Assembly (NCBI GenBank): GCA_002495945.1
Contig: DAHU01000101.1
Span: 1 to 20,631 of the forward strand
Length of the DNA stretch: 20,631 nt
Origin: Euryarchaeota archaeon UBA13
GTDB lineage: Archaea; Thermoplasmatota; Poseidoniia; Poseidoniales; Poseidoniaceae
Direction: 5' to 3'
Below the pieces are notes generated by a model. It had not been told where the DNA came from, made no database searches, and was given only the letters and a program-made list of their open reading frames with translations. Below, piece after piece: positions 14,409 through 20,631 of this stretch. The stretch's first letter is position 1, and every line of letters starts with the position of its first letter. The position numbers and the translations under genes are program-made.

Positions 14409-15332
14409 TTATTTTGATGAAGTCTTGAATTTTTCTTCGACTATTTCATCGATGAAACTGATATTCTCTTCATGTTCTTTAACAGCCATTTCAATTAATT
14501 CATCATCAGTAATTTGCTCGAAATCTTCGTGTCTAACCTCGGCAATCTGTGAGGTTATTGACTTCTTGATATTAGATAATATTTGGATCATATTTTCTAC
14601 AGAGTTGAAGTCCTCATTTTCTACTTCAACGGTAATCGTTTCAATTAGTGATTTAACCAATTTTGGGTCAGTGTAGGATTCGTCATAAGAAGAGAACATA
14701 TCATCCATTAATATCGATTCTATGCGTGCCAAATGCTCGGATATAGTTGCTCTCGCCAATCCAATCTCACTGGCTAAATCAGAAATTCGAGTTCGTTTGG
14801 GAATGTCAAAAAAGCCTCTATCATAGGCAAATTTCGCAAGCTTGAGCTGCTTTAAAGATAGGGCGGAATGATCTAAACTTGAATTGAAATCGAGACTCCT
14901 GGCACTAATCCTATCCGGCTGTGCGATTAATCTAGCAAGAGTTGAAACAATTCGAAGTTTCATTGGTGGTCCTTGTATAATGTAGGTTAATCCTTCACCA
15001 TCTAATCTGCTTCCTGGGACGGTACTTGTACCATTAGTTCTAGCATTGAGGTTAGAGACCGAATGGTTGATTTTGACCAAAATTAGATAACTATCAGAGT
15101 TATCTTTTGGTTCTAGTATGATGTCTAACAACTCAAAATATTGCAAGCCAACTATGTCTTTTGGTGACTTTCCCTCACAAAAATTAACTTTCAATATTAT
15201 TCTTATGTCCTTGGGAACTCGTTTGACATAACTTATGAATTCGGCTTGCTTGAAAAGATTAGCCATTTCACCGATGTCCAAATGCTTGATTCGAGATCTT
15301 TTCCAAAACAAGGTGACCTCTCGCATAGGCAT
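14409..15332 (-). CDS. Bat-type HTH_10 transcriptional regulator
   Basis: Residues ~158-211 form the HTH_10 domain named after haloarchaeal bacterio-opsin activator: LSLKQLKLAKFAYDRGFFDIPKR, then a helix-turn-helix with ISDLASEIGLARATISEHLARIE. The ~150 N-terminal residues form an alpha/beta region that in this family usually senses a signal; no PAS, GAF or metal motif is recognisable. The C-terminal ~95 residues are acidic and helical, possibly for dimerisation. The ATG at 15332 is preferred because a TATA-like box lies about 23 nt upstream; a second ATG two codons later is equally good. Targets are unknown; the co-oriented methyltransferase-HEAT-M61 genes 37 nt downstream are candidates. 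Confidence 0.8.
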   Translation of the reverse strand: MPMREVTLFWKRSRIKHLDIGEMANLFKQAEFISYVKRVPKDIRIILKVNFCEGKSPKDIVGLQYFELLDIILEPKDNSDSYLILVKINHSVSNLNARTNGTSTVPGSRLDGEGLTYIIQGPPMKLRIVSTLARLIAQPDRISARSLDFNSSLDHSALSLKQLKLAKFAYDRGFFDIPKRTRISDLASEIGLARATISEHLARIESILMDDMFSSYDESYTDPKLVKSLIETITVEVENEDFNSVENMIQILSNIKKSITSQIAEVRHEDFEQITDDELIEMAVKEHEENISFIDEIVEEKFKTSSK

Positions 15333-15350
15333 GCTAAGCCTATTTGTTTG

Positions 15351-15360
15351 ATAATATCTA
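15351..15360 (-). promoter_or_regulatory. TATA-like box for the Bat-type regulator
   Basis: On the minus strand TAGATATTAT lies 19-28 nt before the ATG at 15332, with purine-rich AAAAAGGAA directly upstream as a possible BRE. This spacing implies a leaderless or nearly leaderless transcript. Confidence 0.45.
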
Positions 15361-15375
15361 TTCCTTTTTGACCTT

Positions 15376-16011
15376 TCAATTTCTCATCTCAAGCCATGCT
15401 AAAAACGAAACAATTGGCAATAATATCAACAAGATTCGGTTAAGTTTGTTTTGGTAATCATTGTATTCGTTTGACTTTATAGGGTTAACTTCTATAGACT
15501 TTGCTTTCCGAGTTCTTCTAAGTACACCCACACTTTTTTCAACTCTTTCCAGCACCCGATTTCTTAACTTCGGTGATGAACTTTTAGCATTGCCTCTACC
15601 GACAATGAACTTAACTGTGGTTTTTTCTGCTAGTTCCAATGCTGCATCAACAACTCCCTCGATATTATCGAGATTGTGCATATCAATTCTTAGATTTACA
15701 CCATCGCTTGAAACATGACTGAGTACTCGCCATTTGCCTTGTCCCTCATTATATTTTGATAACTTTTCTCTAGCCTCAATTAGCGGTTCTTTAGTTAGAA
15801 TTACCGGTTTTCGTCTCCTGGCAAGAAACGGCCCGAGTAAAATTGAGAAAATAAATGGGGGGAAGCACATTAAAGACGCTGTACGTTGAATATTTTCAGC
15901 GTCGGTAAGCACTGAAATCGTTGCTAGTGAAAATCCCAGATAGAGTCCGATTAGCCCTCCGGCTTGGAAGCCCATTGCTAAACCAACCGGCTCGCCTTCG
16001 GCATCCACCAT
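15376..16011 (-). CDS. Membrane protein with Smr-like cytoplasmic domain
   Basis: The 211-residue product has two predicted membrane helices near the N-terminus (about 14-35 and 45-64), a soluble middle, and one helix at the end (191-208). After helix 2 comes a basic RRRK, which by the positive-inside rule puts the middle in the cytoplasm. The middle (about 106-175) resembles an Smr domain: LRIDMHNLDN in place of the usual LDLHGL, an alpha helix, then VKFIVGRGN and KLRNRVLERVE, matching the IhGkG...lr..v pattern. Smr domains bind or cut nucleic acids and occur in MutS2. The assignment is from pattern only. It is 43 nt upstream of the Bat-like gene and divergent from the DUF2085 gene. Confidence 0.6.
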   Translation of the reverse strand: MVDAEGEPVGLAMGFQAGGLIGLYLGFSLATISVLTDAENIQRTASLMCFPPFIFSILLGPFLARRRKPVILTKEPLIEAREKLSKYNEGQGKWRVLSHVSSDGVNLRIDMHNLDNIEGVVDAALELAEKTTVKFIVGRGNAKSSSPKLRNRVLERVEKSVGVLRRTRKAKSIEVNPIKSNEYNDYQNKLNRILLILLPIVSFLAWLEMRN

Positions 16012-16052
16012 GCTGATGCGTATTGTTCGAGATAGATGAACACTTTGACACC

Positions 16053-16060
16053 AATTTATT
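16053..16060. promoter_or_regulatory. AT-rich element, possible shared promoter of the divergent Smr-like and DUF2085 genes
   Basis: AATTTATT is centred about 28 nt before GTG 16085, which would make the DUF2085 mRNA leaderless. Read on the other strand (AATAAATT), it is ~45 nt before ATG 16011 and would give a leader of ~20 nt for the Smr-like gene. It is the only good TATA candidate in the 73-nt gap. Confidence 0.35.
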
Positions 16061-16084
16061 GTACTACCTAATCTTAGATGTAGC

Positions 16085-16807
16085 GTGAATAAGAACGGCC
16101 TTCATTCAAGAGACCGTGAAAGGAAGGTTGGCAATTGGGTGTTTTACGTTTCAAGTTTCTTTTTCATTTCCTTTTTCCTAGCCCCAATGGTTGTGGGGAA
16201 CGGTGAAATTCCGGAATTGAATAATGGAAGAGCCAATGCGTTTGATTTTGCTACTGAGGACGGTTTATGGTCAAACGGTAACACTAATTCCAACTCAACT
16301 TTTGCTTGGACTGAATTAGACCCATATACTGGCTTTATCTATGCTTTTGGTGACTTAAATTGTCATAACAAACCGGAACGTTCGATTATGATAAACGAGA
16401 ATCAAATGCCCGTGTGTACCCGAGATGTAGGTATCTTTTTCGGACTTGCAGTAGGCGGTTTTTGGTTTTCAAGAAAGGGATATAATCGTTGGACAGTAAA
16501 AGATACCTGTTTATCATTACTTCCAGATAAATGGATGATTGGAACATATAAGAGTAATCGCAGAACTGTAATGTGGTTACTATGTGGCGTAGCATTATGC
16601 TTGCCCTTGATAATTGATGGCTTCACTCAATTACTTACGTCATATGAGTCCAATAATATAACAAGGCCGATAACTGGGGTAGGTTTTGGTATCGGCTTAG
16701 GTGTTTTGATTAGTGCATCTTATTCTGCTCGTTCTAAATTTTTCAAGTCTGCTGCTCAGGTAGCATTACCGGGCGGAATGAAATTTCGCCTAGTTGAGGA
16801 AGAATGA
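16085..16807 (+). CDS. DUF2085 family membrane protein
   Basis: The 240-residue product has a membrane helix near the N-terminus (19-38), then an outward polar region, and about three more helices (about 115-128, 163-180, 195-213). The DUF2085 (PF09858) signature is seen as NCHNKPERS (92-100), QMPVCTRDVGIFFG (107-120), PLIIDGFTQLL (174-184) and TRPITGVGFG. The paired C93/H94 and C111 could bind a metal, which is inference; the family has no known function. The start is GTG at 16085 with no Shine-Dalgarno, fitting a leaderless mRNA from the AT-rich element upstream. The N-terminal ~90 residues before the signature are longer than I expect for the family. Its stop TGA directly abuts the stop of the convergent kinase gene. 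Confidence 0.8.
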   Translation: MNKNGLHSRDRERKVGNWVFYVSSFFFISFFLAPMVVGNGEIPELNNGRANAFDFATEDGLWSNGNTNSNSTFAWTELDPYTGFIYAFGDLNCHNKPERSIMINENQMPVCTRDVGIFFGLAVGGFWFSRKGYNRWTVKDTCLSLLPDKWMIGTYKSNRRTVMWLLCGVALCLPLIIDGFTQLLTSYESNNITRPITGVGFGIGLGVLISASYSARSKFFKSAAQVALPGGMKFRLVEEE

Positions 16808-18160
16808 TCACGGTGGCGGAGTTTTCCACCACACTATCAGTTCTTCTCTGCTAAGTGGTACAGGACAATTATCATGGCCACTGGTTAGAATGGTCAATCT
16901 TTCGAATACATCATCTAGACACTTGGAAATTTGATAAGCAGGCAATTTTGAATTTTCAATAATATCTTCGATGGCATTTTCCCAATCCCCATTTGGATTA
17001 GCTCTCCGCCAAGAAGAAATCGGGCTTCTAAGAGGCCACAGCGCCAAGGATAGCCTGCCAAAGCCGATTCTGTCTTGTTTTAGTTTGAACACCTTTGCAT
17101 CATTGAACGGAATGTGGTTGAATTGTTTGTTTATCCATTTTTCTTCTTCTAACCACTTCACCAACCTTTGAGTATGACGTTTAGTAATCATTCTGTGGGG
17201 TCCTAGTAATTTGTGTAGTTTAGGAACTTCAGTCGAACCACCAATGATAGATAAAGTACCAATTATAGCCCAAGAAGAAAACGAGAATGGATTTATTGGT
17301 ACATCGAATTCTTTGGCAGACTCTTTTGGCCAATGCTGCTCAACAAAATCCATCCACTGTGCTGGACTTCTGCCGCTTAACCATCCTTCGTGAATTGCAC
17401 TGAGGTTTAATGGTGCTCCAGGTAATCGAGTTTGAGTTTCCAAATTACTTATCAATCTACTTAGTAAGTATCTGTCTACTTTATCCGAGTCAACATTTAA
17501 TGGAACAGGTTTTTTGTTAAAGAAAGTCCGTAGAGTATCTGCTAATTTTTTCCTTAATTCATCCAATCCAGATTCATTTAATATTGGACCAACAACTTGA
17601 GATTTATCGAATGGAGCAGGAACCTTGATTTGCCCAGATAATAAATCACTGAATCCTTTTCTTATTTTCTTTTGGATTTCAGTCGTCTCAAAATATTCTT
17701 GTTTGTTGGCAGTCATTCTAAGAGTTCCCGAACGTATTCTTTTCATCGCTTTGGCGGGGTCACAATCAATCCAAATTACCAAATCTGGAATCATTGCTGC
17801 AGAGTTCATTTTTACTACATCACTAATACCTAAATCTCCAACAATGCCTTGGTAGATTAGCGAGGAGTGAATGTTTCTGTCAGATATTACAACGTGACCT
17901 TTGTCTAGTAAAGGTTTGATAAAAGTATGCGAATGGTCAAGACGATCTGCAGCGAACAAACCGGCTTCTTGTAACGGTGTCTTATCACCTTTCATAACTG
18001 AATCAAGGGCAAGTTTGCCCAACTCACTATGCCTCCTTGGTTCATGTGTAGAGTGAATTTTTGGGAATGGGAAATTACCTAACAACTCGGCGATTATCCG
18101 TGCTGCTTCTCCCTTGCCGGAGCCATCTCCTCCCTCGACTGAGATAAGATACATTTTCAT
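16808..18160 (-). CDS. Thymidylate kinase-like protein with a long C-terminal extension
   Basis: Residues 1-~213 match thymidylate kinase, which phosphorylates dTMP to dTDP: P-loop GGDGSGKG (10-17), HEP (39-41), FAADRLDH (69-76), VISDRNIHSSLIYQG (91-105) and a lid region around LRMTANKQEYFE. Two deviations stand out. The residue after the P-loop lysine is G17 where Ser/Thr normally helps bind Mg2+, and the usual DRY is DRN. Residues ~214-450 form an extension with no domain that I recognise; it is mostly helical, with ITKRHTQRLVKWLEEEKWI suggesting a winged-helix-like unit. The ATG overlaps the upstream membrane-protein stop (ATGA), so the two are coupled. It may be an active kinase with a regulatory domain or a different nucleotide kinase. 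Confidence 0.82.
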   Translation of the reverse strand: MKMYLISVEGGDGSGKGEAARIIAELLGNFPFPKIHSTHEPRRHSELGKLALDSVMKGDKTPLQEAGLFAADRLDHSHTFIKPLLDKGHVVISDRNIHSSLIYQGIVGDLGISDVVKMNSAAMIPDLVIWIDCDPAKAMKRIRSGTLRMTANKQEYFETTEIQKKIRKGFSDLLSGQIKVPAPFDKSQVVGPILNESGLDELRKKLADTLRTFFNKKPVPLNVDSDKVDRYLLSRLISNLETQTRLPGAPLNLSAIHEGWLSGRSPAQWMDFVEQHWPKESAKEFDVPINPFSFSSWAIIGTLSIIGGSTEVPKLHKLLGPHRMITKRHTQRLVKWLEEEKWINKQFNHIPFNDAKVFKLKQDRIGFGRLSLALWPLRSPISSWRRANPNGDWENAIEDIIENSKLPAYQISKCLDDVFERLTILTSGHDNCPVPLSREELIVWWKTPPP

Positions 18161-19002
18161 TCCTCAGTGTAGTCTTCATATTGGTCTTTGACAAGACTGT
18201 TGAGTGCCATTCCAGCTAGAATTAAGATTGGACCAATCCAAATAAGTCCTCTGCTGAATAGGCTAATTCCAGCAAGGTATTGGGTTCGGCGATATTTTGT
18301 ACCTCTCCTAACCTCGACTGAGGCTTGTACTCCAATAAAACCAGTAACAATTGTGAAGATTCCAAGGAACGTCGAAAGTGCGACCGCAGCTTCCAGCGAC
18401 CAGCCCCCTTCACTGCCAACAGTATTCTCTTGAATTATACTTGATGAGTTACCTTCTTTCATGGTAAACGGTTTTACTAGTCCATTTTCAGCCATGAAGG
18501 TTCGTTCTACAGTATCATATCCGGCAATTACCACGCGCAACTCCATTACTTCTGGTTGTAAACCATCGAATTGGAAGTATCCATTTTCATCGGAGGTCGT
18601 TGATTGAAGTACAACTATACTTTTGTGCTCATATAATTCGATGGTTGCATTTTCCAAAGTTACGCCATCTACTGTGAGTACTTGACCAGTAATGTCGACT
18701 GTTTCCGCTTCTTTGAATAGCGAAGAATTTAGTAATTCATCTGGATTTCCCTGAAGTAATATCCCACCGCTAACGATTCCTAGTATGCTGCCAATCAACA
18801 CTAGCACGGCTACGATCATTCTCAACCGTTCTCTTTCATCATAATCTAAGTCAATCATAGGTTTGACTGTAATTTCTTTGTTGAGCATACTGTCACTTGA
18901 ATCGAGTATCTCGTCTTCGGGCTGGTTTTGCCGATCTTCTAGTTTTCTCTCGACCCGCTCTCTTAGCGCAGCACGTCGCTCGTCGAAACTTTTGTCAGAC
19001 AA
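18157..19002 (-). CDS. Membrane protein with an exported carboxypeptidase-regulatory-like beta-sandwich
   Basis: The 281-residue product has a charged N-terminal tail rich in Arg/Glu (1-60), a membrane helix (61-83), an extracytoplasmic domain, and two more helices (204-227, 243-268). The middle (about 100-172) looks like a carboxypeptidase-D regulatory/CNA-B-type beta-sandwich: ITGQVLTVDGVTLENATIELY, SDENGYFQFDGL and LRVVIAGYDTVERTF, a fold common in archaeal surface proteins. The start is TTG at 19002 with GGGGGC upstream; no ATG occurs before residue 39. It follows the M28 gene by 74 nt and overlaps the kinase by 4 nt. No enzyme motif is seen; a structural or envelope-sensor role is a guess. 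Confidence 0.72.
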   Translation of the reverse strand: MSDKSFDERRAALRERVERKLEDRQNQPEDEILDSSDSMLNKEITVKPMIDLDYDERERLRMIVAVLVLIGSILGIVSGGILLQGNPDELLNSSLFKEAETVDITGQVLTVDGVTLENATIELYEHKSIVVLQSTTSDENGYFQFDGLQPEVMELRVVIAGYDTVERTFMAENGLVKPFTMKEGNSSSIIQENTVGSEGGWSLEAAVALSTFLGIFTIVTGFIGVQASVEVRRGTKYRRTQYLAGISLFSRGLIWIGPILILAGMALNSLVKDQYEDYTEE

Positions 19003-19033
19003 ATTCTAGCCCCCGATTAAATAAGCCCTCTAG

Positions 19034-19072
19034 GTGCGCGGATAATACCTCTTCCCCTGTTTGTCCGCGCAC
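19034..19072. repeat. Perfect 9-bp inverted repeat, possible terminator or operator
   Basis: GTGCGCGGA (19034-19042) and TCCGCGCAC (19064-19072) are exact reverse complements separated by 21 nt. The arms are GC-rich in an AT-rich gap. Read on the minus strand, the hairpin starts 4 nt after the M28 stop and ends 31 nt before the TTG of the next gene, with TTATTTAA (19017-19024) between. There is no T-run directly after the stem, so an intrinsic terminator is uncertain; an operator or mRNA-processing structure is equally possible. Confidence 0.55.
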
Positions 19073-19076
19073 ATTT

Positions 19077-20294
19077 TCACTGTTTTGCATTTCTAATGTC
19101 TACGATGAGTATTGTGATTAGAACTAATGATACAATCCCTATTGCAACATAACCTACAAACTTACTTTTCTCGACAGTGTTCTCTACTTTCGCTTGAGAG
19201 TTACCACCGTCATTAGAATTAGCTTCATTGTCATTAGCGTTATTTTCTGATGGTTCTTCAGTTAGCGTCCATGCTGAGGAAACAAGTCCTAGTTCCAGTA
19301 TGTTGCCGATTAAGCCCAGCGATTCAGCACTCACTTTGTCAGCAGTATCATCATGAGTATGCCAGTATCCACCGAAGAATGAAGCGTTCTCTCCGTAATT
19401 CAGGTCAATGAAGTTTATCGCAGGGATGCCTGCTTGGTGTGCTGCAATATGATCATCTATGACCGACCTGGTTTTGGAGGAATCGTAAATTGGCTGACCC
19501 AAGTTGCCATAACAGTCTACCTGATTTTCCATCATCCCCAATGCTGCAGTGATTGGTGTGACAGTATCCCATAGGTCATTCGATGTATAGGAGACTTTGG
19601 TAAAGTCTAGAAATGCATCACCAATCATATCCACAACAATGTATGCTGAAATATTATCACGGTAATCCTCAGTTAGGTTTTCAACCCAAGCATCCGCCCC
19701 ATATGACCATGTTTTAGGATAGGATGGAGTACCTTGATCCTCTGCATCGGTAAAAAATAGGGTAACGTCATGATTTAGTTCCATGCTGGGTATGATTTTC
19801 CCCATTTCGATTAGTACTGCCACCCCACTTGCTCCATCGTTTGCTCCATCGATTGGTAGGTAAATCATCGATTCATTATCATCTCTATCAGCCATGAATC
19901 TTGAGTCATAGTGCGCCACTAAAACAACATTTTGCCCGGTGGAGTTAGCAGGACTATACGTTCCTACTAAATTTGTTAAAGTGAAATTTTCTCTTTGATG
20001 ACTGGATTCAGTGAAAGAAAAATCGGTTAAATTTTCGATTATTGATAATCTCAAATTTGCTGATGCGTTAGATCCAGGTAGACGCGGTCCTAACTCTGTT
20101 TGCCAAGAGACCGAGGCGTTTGCTGATGTCGAATCGAATGATAAATTTTCGATGTAATCACACGGGTCAGTGCCTTGGTAGACCATGTCAGATTTATCAG
20201 CACTGACAGAGGATAACATTCCACAAAATAGGGTTGAAATGAGTAAAAAAGCCACCACTGAGAGACATTCGGATGACTGACGCTTGATGAGCAT
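19077..20294 (-). CDS. Secreted, membrane-anchored M28 peptidase / glutaminyl-cyclase-like protein
   Basis: The 405-residue product has a signal peptide (about 1-32, hydrophobic core VVAFLLISTLFCGML, ending SVSA), an M28 zinc-enzyme domain, an Asn/Glu-rich linker (~346-375) and a C-terminal membrane helix (379-398), so it is displayed outside the cell. Zinc ligands visible are H128 (VAHYDSR), D153 (GANDGASG), E185-E/D (TDAEDQG), D222 (VVDMIGD) and H312 (WHTHDDT). DDH (280-282), YWHT and the DDT after it also resemble glutaminyl-peptide cyclotransferases, so either aminopeptidase or cyclase activity is possible. Several NxS/T sites could be N-glycosylated. The ATG at 20294 has a TATA box about 27 nt upstream, consistent with a leaderless mRNA. 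It likely serves breakdown of external peptides. Confidence 0.88.
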   Translation of the reverse strand: MLIKRQSSECLSVVAFLLISTLFCGMLSSVSADKSDMVYQGTDPCDYIENLSFDSTSANASVSWQTELGPRLPGSNASANLRLSIIENLTDFSFTESSHQRENFTLTNLVGTYSPANSTGQNVVLVAHYDSRFMADRDDNESMIYLPIDGANDGASGVAVLIEMGKIIPSMELNHDVTLFFTDAEDQGTPSYPKTWSYGADAWVENLTEDYRDNISAYIVVDMIGDAFLDFTKVSYTSNDLWDTVTPITAALGMMENQVDCYGNLGQPIYDSSKTRSVIDDHIAAHQAGIPAINFIDLNYGENASFFGGYWHTHDDTADKVSAESLGLIGNILELGLVSSAWTLTEEPSENNANDNEANSNDGGNSQAKVENTVEKSKFVGYVAIGIVSLVLITILIVDIRNAKQ

Positions 20295-20317
20295 TAAGGA
20301 ATCCTAACAGACTGACC

Positions 20318-20325
20318 CTTAAATA
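20318..20325 (-). promoter_or_regulatory. TATA box of the M28 gene
   Basis: TATTTAAG on the minus strand, preceded by the purine run AAAAAAGAAG as a BRE-like element, is centred about 27 nt before the ATG at 20294. This is the clearest TATA/BRE pair in the window and implies a leaderless transcript. Confidence 0.6.
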
Positions 20326-20380
20326 CTTCTTTTTTGCTGGTTAAATTGAATGCAATAATGCATTTAGTGGGTTTTAGTCT

Positions 20381-20631
20381 ATGTCGGAAAAACGCTCTAC
20401 AAAATCAATCTTTCTAATCACGCTAATGTTTGTTGCGCTATTCCTCCCTGTGATACCAACTGGAGCTGCTGCGGACTCAACTATTGATGCCGAGAATGAG
20501 GCTTATGACGCCCAAGGGGTAATCATTGGCGACCTTGCGAATTTCGATGTTGCAGACGGGCGAGAATATCTGCTGTTTGATGAAGAGACACCAATTGTGT
20601 CGGCTTATGGTTTCATGAAACAGGCTTGGAT
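20381..20631 (+). CDS. N-terminal part of a secreted protein (3' truncated by window edge)
   Basis: An open frame runs from ATG 20381 to the window end (83 complete codons). It starts MSEKRSTKSIF, a positively charged n-region, followed by a hydrophobic core LITLMFVALFLPVIP and a likely cleavage site after TGAAA, about residue 31, so the product is exported. The mature start (DSTIDAENEAYDAQG) is acidic and resembles no family that I can name. It is divergent from the M28 gene, with an 86-nt gap; TTAAAT (20341-20346) is the best TATA candidate, giving a leader of about 10 nt. What lies beyond the window cannot be judged. Confidence 0.7.
   Translation, partial: MSEKRSTKSIFLITLMFVALFLPVIPTGAAADSTIDAENEAYDAQGVIIGDLANFDVADGREYLLFDEETPIVSAYGFMKQAW

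Noticed and set aside
1..20631. tRNA, rRNA, CRISPR arrays and insertion sequences
   Set aside because: No T-loop-like motif in an intergenic gap, no regularly spaced repeats, and no transposase or terminal repeats were seen; the gaps are too short for most of these.

Overview
The window reads as a compact, AT-rich archaeal chromosome segment. Archaeal identity rests on aIF2-gamma, ribosomal protein S6e, an Orc1/Cdc6 initiator, Dph2 of diphthamide synthesis, a DUF357 protein, a Bat-type (HTH_10) regulator and TATA-like boxes about 25-30 nt upstream of several starts. Together with an acyl-CoA dehydrogenase, several peptidases, bacterial-looking acquisitions and very short intergenic gaps, this best fits a marine Thermoplasmatota lineage such as Poseidoniales (Marine Group II). 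That placement is inferred from gene content, not from a tree.

Left part (1-6337): the window opens inside a plus-strand gene with a beta-propeller-like tail, followed by a DUF357 gene overlapping it by 4 nt. These converge on a seven-gene minus-strand run read right to left: GcvH-like protein, purine phosphoribosyltransferase, Dph2, Orc1/Cdc6, S6e, aIF2-gamma, Fcf1-like PIN protein. S6e has its own TATA box and Shine-Dalgarno sequence, so the translation genes can be transcribed apart from the upstream genes.

Middle (6338-10583): an acyl-CoA dehydrogenase is divergent from the GcvH-like gene and converges on an EF-hand protein gene. Upstream of the EF-hand gene lies a CCA-adding enzyme of bacterial class II type. 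Divergent from that is a small ParB/SerK-fold protein.

Right part (10576-16807): a minus-strand run encodes a membrane protein with an Smr-like domain, a Bat-type regulator, a protein-isoaspartate methyltransferase homologue, a HEAT-like repeat protein and an M61 peptidase. The last three overlap by 4 nt each and are almost surely one transcript. A DUF2085 membrane protein is divergent from this run.

Far right (16808-20631): a minus-strand group encodes a membrane-anchored M28 peptidase or glutaminyl-cyclase-like protein, a membrane protein with an exported beta-sandwich, and a thymidylate kinase with a long unknown C-terminal half. The window ends in the 5' part of a divergent secreted-protein gene.

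No tRNA, rRNA, CRISPR array or insertion sequence was seen, and no gap reaches 300 bases. The most unusual points are the bacterial-type CCA enzyme, the GcvH-like protein without its lipoyl lysine, the thymidylate kinase with a GKG P-loop and extra domain, the repair-scaffold-peptidase operon, and a perfect 9-bp inverted repeat at 19034-19072.
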